DNA of 64,000 bases from Acanthaster planci (Eukaryota; Echinodermata; Asteroidea; Valvatida; Acanthasteridae), in contig NW_019091535.1 in the NCBI RefSeq assembly GCF_001949145.1, forward strand, positions 287,268 to 351,267, written 5' to 3'. The notes under the pieces were generated by a model. It searched no databases and was not told the DNA's origin. It was given only the letters and a program-made list of their open reading frames with translations. A program made the position numbers and the translations under genes. Positions 25,801 through 35,900 of this stretch are shown piece by piece (the stretch's first letter is position 1; each line of letters begins with the position of its first letter).

Positions 25801-26764
25801 CCCATTTTTTTGTGGTGAGCAAAAAACTGAAGTTGGTTTTGAAGAATGTTTCAGACTTCCAACAACTAAAATACATTCACCCAAATAAGGGAAAACAAGT
25901 TTTAAAAGCCATAAATATGCCATTCTGAATACCGATACATTATTACAGATGTACATTAATATCACAAATATCGACCTCTGCGTTTTCACGTGCGTACACA
26001 AAGCTAACAGGTACGTCCGTGAACACCAATAATGCGTACGTAAAACTATCACGTATGTACATGATATCGTGTACGTACGTGGTAATTTCACGAACATACG
26101 TGAAAGAAACCTTTTAGCCGCGGTAATGAGTTTCCGTAGAAAAGACTCCCCTTTCGATTTTTATCAAAGCAGTTAACGCAAACAAATCAATGGAATAAAA
26201 GCTTCAGTAATTTCATAAGCCTAAATCAGACAATATCATAAAAATTCGGGTAAACCAAATGTGCAACCTTCCTTTACGACGTGGTAACGTTCGATTTCCT
26301 TTTTGAGAAGACAATAAGGGATATTTAGCATTAACTTTAGATTTTTTTCATTATCATTATTATTATTGCGTTCAACCTTAAACCACGAACTATACCTTAA
26401 AAAATAGAGCTCCCTTTTGCAATTAACCGACATCCTCAATGACGAGGGCTTCAATTTTTTTCTCATACATGAAATAGTCATCGGTGGTTACGTTAACAGT
26501 AAGAGCGCCATCCGTCGATGCAAGCTGTGCGACAAAGGCCAGATCGAGGTCAGCACTGTCGGAATCGTCTCCGACTCCGAGGATCGCGCGTTCTGGATCG
26601 AGTATAGCGACGGGGACGTAAGCGTTGGGAGGGGAGAAGCTCCGCCCATGATAAACCAGACTTGGTCAGAGGCTGAGCAAGGGGAGCGTCCGAGTACAGT
26701 CTACCTTGGCGTGTCAACATGGCGAGACGCGAGCGGTCACTGGATCTTTCAAAACTGTTCCTAA
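22847..26764 (+). CDS. Secreted PAN/apple plus farnesoic acid O-methyltransferase-like (FAMeT) domain protein
   Basis: Four exons join cleanly: 22847-23224, 24477-24543, 24655-24831 and 26478-26764 (phases 0, 1, 1), giving 302 residues and a TAA stop. Residues 23-40 (MLLIIVLFSCPFWTVSIG) are a signal peptide; the second Met (22913) is therefore a good alternative start, although the first also has a fair context (gcaATGg). Residues 44-123 form a PAN/apple-like module with seven Cys (ICTR, TCAQMC, ECQSFNFC, RCEL, FCTYY). Exon 2 is a short Thr/Ser linker. Residues 150-302 match the FAMeT-type fold (Pfam Methyltransf_FA): IIYEIIIGGYVNSKSAIRR, then FWIEYSDGDVSVGRG and VYLGVSTWRDASGHWIF. Despite the name, these domains in animals are thought to be extracellular recognition modules; enzyme activity should not be assumed. 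Intron 1 carries a TIR element (23356-23890). A poly(A) signal lies 125 bases after the stop. Ligand unknown. Confidence 0.85.
23356..23890. mobile_element. TIR element in intron 1 of the PAN/FAMeT gene
   Basis: A 535-bp element. The left end TATGGTAGCC and right end GGCCACCATA are inverted, and homology continues about 45 bp inward (TCAATATTGACGTC against GACGTCAATTTTGA). Interior inverted words such as AAATTCACGACTTGCTC and GAGCAAGTCGTGAATTT make it strongly self-complementary. Non-coding. Confidence 0.55.
25984..26106. repeat. Degenerate ACGTAC-rich tandem block
   Basis: Roughly 22-base spaced repeats of TACGT/CGTACG words (TTCACGTGCGTAC, GCGTACGTAAAA, GTGTACGTACGTGG, AACATACGTGAAA) in intron 3 of the PAN/FAMeT gene. 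It is CpG-dense against an AT-rich surround. Confidence 0.5.
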
Positions 26765-26888
26765 TTAGCGTTGCCATTAGAGATCACACGATGGATTAAA
26801 TGAGAATTGGGGAAAACTGCTAGACAAGAGTGAAACATGCAACAGTTATATACAGCCTGTTATTCACATTGACCACCTACAATTGTGA

Positions 26889-26894
26889 AATAAA
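26889..26894 (+). promoter_or_regulatory. Poly(A) signal of the PAN/FAMeT gene
   Basis: Canonical AATAAA 125 bases downstream of the TAA stop at 26764, on the same strand; no nearer signal was seen. Confidence 0.6.
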
Positions 26895-27200
26895 AGGTTT
26901 AGAATACAGTTTAAACTGTTGTATTATGATTACATTTTCATACTGCTTGTTATTTTGAAGTGGTATTAATGTTATATAAATATATATTTATTTCACAGTA
27001 GGGCCTGACAGCACAGGCGCCAGTAGTATACTGTTAATGATTTGCTGTAATTTTTTAATGGTAAATTGCTGTCATTTATTGGACAGTAACAGTATCTTAT
27101 CTCAATTACATTAATTTGATGTAGACATTAGACACAGCAAGTTACCGTTTTCATTGATTATGGGTTCATTCTACGTGTGTATTTAGGGTTCACGTTAATT

Positions 27201-27613
27201 TTAACCCTAACCCCCAAGGCCCTTTTTGCTATTATAGGGACCCTCCTCAATCCTCCAGAATCCTCCAATTTTGGGAGGTGAAAAAAATGGATTCTCCCTC
27301 AATCCTCCCAAATCCTCCAACATTTCTTGAAAATGTTACTTGGTGGTGTGCCTACTGCCTCAATCCTTCAAAACCCTCCGGCAATTGCTGTCATTATGTT
27401 GGGGCTGAGCGAATGGCATTCTTGAGCAGTGCGGTTGATTCAAAAGAAATATCGGGCTGAAATTATTCATGACTGAGCACGAACAACACAAGGTCTAAAC
27501 CATAACCTTCACGCATGGCATCCTTTGACATCAGCCATGCACTTTTGCCATTCACCCTCAATCTTCCAAAACCGCCCGAACGATTTTGGCGGACTGAGGA
27601 GGGTTAGGGTTAA
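27201..27613. mobile_element. TTAA MITE with CCCTAACCC ends, full copy B
   Basis: Intact TTAACCCTAACCCCC at the left and GAGGGTTAGGGTTAA at the right, 413 bp. Shared interior with copy A includes GGCCCTTTTTGCTA, GGATTCTCCCTCAATCCTCC and ACATTTCTTGAAAATGTTAC-like segments. Non-autonomous, piggyBac-like. Sits between two convergent genes. Confidence 0.7.
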
Positions 27614-29012
27614 CAGTTCTTCTTTAATTAGGTAAAATACACATAACTTGTATTCAGAAGCCTTCATCACGGCAGAACTTTATTTGCATTCTTAATGTGC
27701 ACTGACATGGTATATATGAGCATTGTTTGGCTCCCAAGTGTAATTATGGTTGGAAGATGAAAAAGTAAGATGTTTCATTTATCACATCCGATTTATCTTT
27801 TCACACACTGGTTCGCATTTACGTGTAAAACATCCAAAAAGCACAAACATTTGTGAGACTAATGTCAAATATTTGCATAGAACAGATAATCACTTGGCAA
27901 AAGTAGCAAAGCCACTTGAGGTCAAAGCTTATATCATAAAACATTACTGTTAAATATACAGTAAATGTATTGTACTGCATTCACAAAAGCACAGTAAATA
28001 CGTGTAGCAGACACGTTTGTTTACAGTAAGCTGCATTTACAGTTGTTGCAAAAATATAGTGCAAAACTGCTCATTTAACAGAATTATTTTACAGTGTATT
28101 TATCCCCGGAAGAATGTGCCCAGTCTATGCCCGGCTAACTTGATCCGTGGTGAGAAGAGCGCTTGCCAGTTTCTCAGCTTTTGAAGAAAAGTGACTAAAT
28201 TTCATGAAAATACACGTAGGATCAGAGTTGAAGGTTTGCATACAATGCAGGACATCTAGACAGGAAAGTGTATTTATATAAAAGTCCCGTAGTCCCTTCC
28301 GGGTCCTGCCAGTACATAGGCCTAATTAACATCAGTGGTAGAGATATGGGGGTAAACATCGCAGTTTTCGCAAAGTTAGATGGATTTATGTATTTCAGTA
28401 TGAGAATAATAGTTTTTATAGTTTAGTCATTTTTTGCAATCAATTTGGACATTTTAATGAGAAAATTGTGATCTCATCAGATTAGACAACAGTGTTAATA
28501 ATTAATCGGCAGTTCTATAATGTATATAGTGTGACATTTTAGCGAATATATGTGTGACTGCCTGTATGTACATGTATATGTGTAACTGTGTACCAAAGCG
28601 ACTACATACATGTATATGATTTTATATGTGCTTTGAAACAAATTTCCCTATGTACACAAAAAATAGCAGTAATAACCATCAAGTCCCCCAAATGCATGCA
28701 GCCCAAAACAAAACATCTGGCTTTTATAAAACAAATACCAATGACTCGGCACCTTGTAGCCAAAACGTTGAAGTTTCTGCAGATTATTAGTGAATATCTC
28801 ATGGCATACATGACATGTTCATCACCCTTTTGTCTATAAAGCACCGTTTTCTGGTTCTCCATTCCTGGAACTCAACCTCTTAACAGCTGCACACTACATG
28901 ATTGATTTGGCAGGTAATTCCATCATTGTCATACATATATTATGCAATAAAGCAATGGACAAAGGAAAGATAAAACTGACACGTTCAGACAGTTCTCATT
29001 TTGCTCAATCAC

Positions 29013-29018
29013 TTTATT
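29013..29018 (-). promoter_or_regulatory. Poly(A) signal of the 1,336-residue protein gene
   Basis: Canonical AATAAA on the minus strand about 975 bases past the TGA stop at 29991, implying a 3' UTR of roughly 1 kb. I saw no intact AATAAA closer to the stop. Confidence 0.5.
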
Positions 29019-29990
29019 TAATTGAAATTTGCTTGTACAAGCGTTGGGGTGCAGACAGGCATGATAACAGGAACTGCCATAATACCAATCCTATCTTACT
29101 AGAAAATGAACATTATATTCCCAAATAAATTAAAAGAATTCACATGTGTGCTTGTTTTCGATTACTTCTGCAAAGAGCAAGAGCACAAAAAAGAAATGTT
29201 GAATTTCAGAAAGTGCATACAAATAAATCTTTGTAATTGTAAAATTGCAGATATTTCGCATTCTTTGCCACATTAAAATAAATTTGACAATTAACAGCAA
29301 ATTAAGTTCAGTTTCTTTCTCAAATGGCAACAGCTTTTTCAGTTTACCCAACATTAGGACAAAGACAAAAATTACCATCAACAAGTAAAACAAATAAAAA
29401 CAATTTTTGGGGATATGATGACTGTTGAGCTACATGTATTAAGTACAAATCTACACAGTTCATACACATGCCACTGCTCAAACTGAGATTTTCAACTTTA
29501 TCACAAATTTTTAGGTCTTCTTTATCAATTTAAAGTTCAAAATGATTACAGAACAACTTGATTTTTTTGGTTACTCAAAACAATGCATTTTGGACTTCCA
29601 AAAGGCAAACAATCAACACTCACAAAGCAAAACTAAATTACTCATTTACTAACGATGACGGCAAAGTGCAGTTTGGCACCACATATGCAAGGGGAACATG
29701 ACCTTATTTAAAAGGAAACCTTTTTTTTTTTTTCTTAATTTTTGGAACATTTTTTAAACAGACTCAAAGAAAATATGAAAAAAGGCATCTACTGCACACA
29801 GACACTTTGAATAGATGGGACTTCTTGCAATGTAGAGTTCCAAGTGACCAGTGTACATATATTATCATCCTCACACAAGAAAGCCAACCACTCAAATCCT
29901 CAATCTATCCTGAAGATAAACAATACTATCTTGCTACATGTGAAGTGTACACAGCACAGGGATTTGACTGGGTAATTTTCAAGTTCAGTA

Positions 29991-32900
29991 TCACACATGG
30001 TTAGTAGAATGCTGATCAAGTATCAGCCCATCCATTTGTGCTGTTGCACTTTCATCTGTCTTTGTGAAATGCTTGTTGAAGTAATCCTGTAATGGGTAAT
30101 AAATCCAGTAAGGGAGTATAAAATTCCAGTATGGGGCACTGGATAATGGGAGGGGTGGGGTGGGGGGTGCTGAAAGGGCGTATCACTGATGCACCCTTTG
30201 GAGCATCCCCCACCAAATGTGATTATTCCAATATAACAAGCCGATTCATTTAATTCCAAGATCATTTGATTTGCTATGTTTAAGAAGATGGCTCCCTACC
30301 AGGTCAATTCCAAGATCTGCCCATCAGCACAAATTCAACATTTCTCATCTAATTACCTTTTAAGGTTAAATTGGTTAATAGCTCTTTACAGAGAGAAGGA
30401 ATGAGAAACTTGTTAGCGTAAGCAGCCTTCAAGAACAAAACAATGTGGAAATTGGCCAAGCCAAGGATGAAGTTCGTGACAGATGATTGTAGCTGAAAAA
30501 TTCTCTGATTAAAGTCAAACTCTCCATTACTAGTGACCCCCCCATGTTTGAAGACACATTGTTGCTGGGCAAAGCTTGGTTATTTTAAAATGAGACCTTC
30601 ACACTCCCTGTACATGTACTGAGACTCCAGCAAAGCACTGGGAGCAAAACTCTTGAAGCTGCTGCAAATGGTGCTTAGCACAGAAAGGTTCCGTTCAAAA
30701 GAAATTGGTTAATGGCCAAAATATCAAAGGGTGAATACTGCAGGACTGATCCCTGCTAATCTCTGCACAGCAAGAAAATTTAGTACAAAGCAACCTTTAG
30801 TTATTTTCTTTAGGCAACTCCATGGGATTGGACCCTTTTTTTTCTGTAACAACTGTCTCTGAGTGGGTTGAATCCAAAAAGGTTTATTTATGGTGTCAAT
30901 TAAAGGACTGCTCATTGTCCTGTCCACAACCTGTTTCAAACTCTTTCGAAACAGGTCTCTTGATTCATACCCAATTTCTAACCATGGGAGCCCTTAAATG
31001 GGCATGTACCCTCGGTTACCAACTGAGTTTCTTTAAGTGCGCCCAAGAATGCACACAGACATAAAGTAACTGGCTGTACATGTACATGAAACACAGTTAG
31101 TTGTTTTTTGAAGACAGCAGCAGCATGTTAATTGATGCTGGCAGGACTGATCAGAATGTACAATGCTTGGCCTTGTTCTGAAAACCTCTTACAGCTGATT
31201 TCATTCCCTTGTGCTGAATTAAGGTACATGTACCTCATACAAACGGCTTGAATTGAGCAAACATGTTGATATGGCTGGATATGAATTAAGTGTTGAAATC
31301 CCCCTGCTTCACAAGCATGGAAAAGGTTACTAAACAATATTTTTCAAATGCTTTACACCAAAAAGTACAATAGAATTACAAGAAACTTTAGGAAGAAAAC
31401 TGCAAAGCCTTCGAACCAAATTGAACACTGATATCATAAAACTGCTAAAACACTGTGAAAGGACAACAGGGTTTTTTCAAAACAATGATTTTTAACTTAT
31501 TTTCCTGAGAAGTGTACACATATATTAACTACCCCTCAAGGAAATACATACATGTACATGTCTAAAACAATGCAGATATTTGTCCTTATAAAATCAGGTA
31601 GCCTAATGCACAAAAACAAAATATTTTAGGTACTGAAAAACTGACTTCATTTGCTTAGTATTTATCTGAAAGCACCAACAGGTGCTCTGGAGCAAGTTTA
31701 TTTGCATGTTAAAGCAAAATGCTCTGCATTATATTATTTCCTAAATCAAGCTGTGCACAGCAACTAGCAATTTGTTTTAGGATGTTTATAGCTCCTGCTG
31801 CAAACTGTCAAGATTTCAAAAGTCGTGTGATTTGCATTAAAAAAATGTTTCAAGCACACACGCGGTTGGTAACATGGTAGCACTTCCTGAATACACACAT
31901 GCATTTAGCAAAACAGGATGCGGTCAAAATTAACACTGGGGAAGAACTCAGGAAAGGTATTAATTCGAAACAAGTCCAACGGTGCTCAAGAAAACATACA
32001 ATCGATCCTTTCAAGAGGTGGTTGTCTGTGATACCACACCTCTTACTGCAAATGACAACATGGTACACAAGTTAACACCACAGTGGCCTGGTGCCCATGT
32101 CAGGAAAAATTTATGACAGATTTGTGCACATTCTGATGAAAATCATACCACTTCTGAAACAGTTGGCCAAGGTCAGTGGTGTATCCAGCAGGGGACAGGG
32201 AAAACTGTTTCAGGGGAGGGGGGTTGAGGAGTCTTGTGTATAGATGCTAGGAAAAAAACTGCACCTCCCATTCCCTCCCCACAAAACATCTGTGTACACC
32301 ACTGGCTACAGCTGGCAATTATGTGCATGTATTATAGTATGTGGCTACAGGTACTATCCGTAGTCAGTGACTTTCACAGGCACACACATTATTTGTGGTC
32401 ACAGCCTTTAGATACTGCCTAATGTGGCAAAATGGCAGAATCCTAGGCTGTCACTCTGCCCAAATCTCTTGCTGGCATGTGGGCCATGTATAATAAAAAA
32501 CGGCAAAATTTGAAAAACCAATGAGTTCTTAGCAAACTTGTTAAGCAGAAGGGGTAGGATTGGGTTCAAGAACTCTTCCGCAACCCCATCCCAAGTTAGG
32601 GTGTTCATACTGTGTGCATATTTTGGTATATAGAGTTTGATTTTTTCCCTTCAAAAATTGGAAGCAATTGTAGATATTCGTACACAGCTGTTTTCAAGAA
32701 AATGGCATACATGTGTATGCTGACATGTCCGCATAATTGTACATGTAGCGTTCAGAACTTTAAACCTGACTGGAAGATTTTCTACTCCACTGGCTATGTT
32801 TTAAGGATGGTTGGAGACAAGCAAAACTTGGTGGGCAGCTAGGCTACTTCAAGTTGGAGAATACTGAATGACATGATCACGCCATGGAATTCAGTGCTGC

Positions 32901-35900
32901 AAAGCATGAGCTTATAAACTTTCATTAAGACATACTAATGCTTGCCAGGAACAATTCCGCGTAACACAGCTTCTTCAAGAAACAAAGACTACTGACTAAA
33001 TAGTGTATCTACAATACTTATGCATAATCTGCAATGAAGTTGGTGGGGAAAAAAAGAACAATAGAACAAAACAACTGACCAGGACAACTTTTTTCCACAA
33101 ATTAATAGGCACCATTGTTGATTTAGCAGGGATATACATGCATGTACCTACTAGGCGTACAGTTTTTTAAAAAAGGTAGGATGTTTCAACTTTCAAAAAG
33201 GATCACTGTGTAGTGATACCATTTCATTATTTCATTAAGAACAATAATTTTGACTTCTTCTTAGTATTATCCAACTTAACGAATTTCTCAAATTTAAAAC
33301 TTTGTGACAACTGTTAAAAATAGATATAAATTCCACAGGAAAGAAAAGCAATCTAAATTTAACACACTTTTGAAAAAAAGGGACAGTGATGTAGACAAAA
33401 AAGGATGAAGTTTACAACTGAGAACAAGTCATGTATATTCAAAACAACATTTTATCAACCAACTTCACACAAAAACATAAAAAGGTCCAGGCTATGGGTC
33501 AAATAGAACATTTCGAAAGTCACAGCAACACAGTAGAATTCTCTCAAATTGTTAAAGACCAACTCCAACGGTTTTAAAAGTTTTGAAAATACTGTTAACT
33601 ATGACTGTGTTTCATGTGTAATAAATCACATATTCATTACCAAATCTGTGGCCTCATCATGAACCTGATATGCCGCACAGATATGAAACTGAAAAAATTC
33701 TGATTAAATGTTTTTGCTTCTTGGAATGTTCTGTTTGGTTGGAATAATACCGCCCTCTACATTTCAAAAAAATAAGCCACCCCAGCTGTTGAGATTTTTA
33801 GAAAATGAAGAAATGATATTACCCTACACATTCATGCATCTAACTCAAAAAGTTTGAAATGTGGCATATCAGGTTCATGCATGGGGCCACAGAAATCATG
33901 CCTGTACTGTGTTTTTTTTGTAATTTTGCTGAAACTTTTGAACGGTGTCTTCGAATTTACGAAAAATTTTCACAATCTGACTGCTAGAGCGCTGTTGAGA
34001 AACGAATTTTTATGATGTAATGCCGGAAAACATTGAAACTGGTATCCATGGCACAACTGGTTCCGCTACAAACGCACATGAACATGGAGCTACATGTACG
34101 TGTACCGCGCACCAGGGATCGATCTGTGCGCCGGTCTACTGTGTCGCACTATCTGTCTTGTGTTGAGAGTTGATTTACATGTACAATAATGCCAAAATCA
34201 TGCGTCATTGGTGGATGTATTGATTCTGTGAAAGAACCGGGATTGAAATTCTTCGAGTTTCGGAAGCTGTCGTCCGCGGCTATGCGTGTTACACATGCCT
34301 AAAATGCACACACTGTGGTACTTCCTCTCCATGGTAAGGCATCACAAAAACCACTATTCATTAGATGCGAATGAGTCGTGACGACACACCCATTTTTACA
34401 AAACCGGACTGGACTCGCGGGAAAAATGGGTCCAAAAACTGTGTTTTATTGACACAAAAATGTGTATTGCAAGGGAGATACTGACATGTGCCACTTTTAA
34501 TAGACTTACCTCTTCTGAATAAGATTCAATATATGAGAAAAGTTAGCATTGCTGGAGTTGGTCTTTAACAGGGATGAATGGTGGTAAAAGTAATCAAGAG
34601 GGGATAAGGTTTGCTAGCAATTTTCATCTGCAGCCCAGAAAGTTTCATTGCTTGCTTTAAATGCTTGGTACTTTACGCACTCAAAAAAATAAATAAATAA
34701 ACACGATACCTGTACCTATGTTTCCATTCACATGCTGGCATTTGTTCTTGAGAGTAGAACTAAAATTTAGACTGGAGTGCTGCACAAAGCACCTTTCATA
34801 GAGTCAATCTCTTCCAATGATGGACTTTAAATCAGTGTAAAATGACAGACTGTTGTCAAAAATTACTGTGGACAGTGCTGCCTATCAATTAGCAGGGCAG
34901 GAACTTCACGGACACATGGAAGGCAGTTGCCATGATGCCCCTGGTATTTGCCTCAATGCCCTTTGAAATGTAATGTTCCCATAGACAAGTTGATTTTAAA
35001 TACAAGTTGCCTTGCCCTTTCAAGAACAAAGTTTCTGCCCTGAATTAGCACAGTATACTGAAAAGTGGTTAACTTAAAATAGCTAAAAAAAAAAAGATCC
35101 TCCTAAACATCAGTTTGACTGATCGAATTGGCCAGTGGATACAAATCTCTCAAGAGCAAGAAAGATGAGTTGCACAGAAATTACTTTGTCTATGTACTTA
35201 TTTGGTTTTTTAAGTGCAACGTGTGCACTGCTTTCATGATCTGCTTTAGACAACAGAGTCCATTCCATTTTGATTAATGTTCTTGCTTTATCTCACCGAC
35301 AGTGGACACTTTCTACCCTTTGATAGGTAAACTACATAAAACAAAGTGTTTAACTTCAAAATTATTAACCCAAGCTTAAAAAAATCATAATTTTGAACCT
35401 CGAAAGTATCAGCTGAGAAGAAACTAAATAGCCTAAGCTACATGTACACGCCATGCTGGAGCCACACCAATTCAAAGAATTTGATCTTTGAAAAGTTCAG
35501 TCTGGCAAAAGCTCAGCGTTTAGTTCCAATTCAGCTCAGTAAAAGTGTATTCACTGCGGTCCTTCAGCTCAACAGGGTATGCTGTGCTATTGCTCTGAAA
35601 AGCAGTGGCATGGCACTGCACTATTAAGCTTAGCATTTGGTATGACTGCCGTACAACTGCCACACTCATTTGAATTAAGTTTGGCACCGCAGTAGCACAA
35701 TGTCTAACTTTGACTTCACTCTTTAAAAGAATTGCCAAAGTGTACTGTAAATACATGTAGCGTTGATTGTGGAATTTTAGCAATACGTACTTTAAAATTA
35801 ATTGAGATTTAAGTTTCCTTATGAATCCTCCCTCCCATTCTGTACTGAGTGATTTCCAATTCTCCATCTCTGGTCTTGTCTTGCCGACTTACTAGACCCT

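Larger units (their letters stand above)
26765..29990. other. Convergent intergenic region and 3' UTRs
   Basis: Contains the 3' UTR of the PAN/FAMeT gene, TTAA MITE copy B (27201-27613) lying inside CACAGTA/TACAGTGTA-bounded AT-rich sequence (about 26995-28095), and the roughly 1-kb 3' UTR of the large minus gene. No open frame looks protein-like. Confidence 0.55.
30087..35892. other. Intron 4 of the 1,336-residue protein gene
   Basis: AT-rich; apart from the Kolobok-like element (33552-34568) I see no gene, RNA or clear repeat. Confidence 0.5.

Noticed and set aside
25621-26097. 158-codon minus frame
   Set aside because: Lies in an intron over the ACGTAC-rich block; Cys/Tyr-rich composition with no domain and no splice support.
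27181-27613. TTAGGG-like words as interstitial telomere sequence
   Set aside because: They occur only once at each end as the termini of a TTAA-flanked repeat, not as tandem arrays.
29991-30086. Reading the last exon directly after exon 3, giving G-LLQQAFHKDR and a stop
   Set aside because: Phases allow it, but the 35-base exon with a consensus donor yields a longer, more protein-like end; kept only as a possible alternative isoform.
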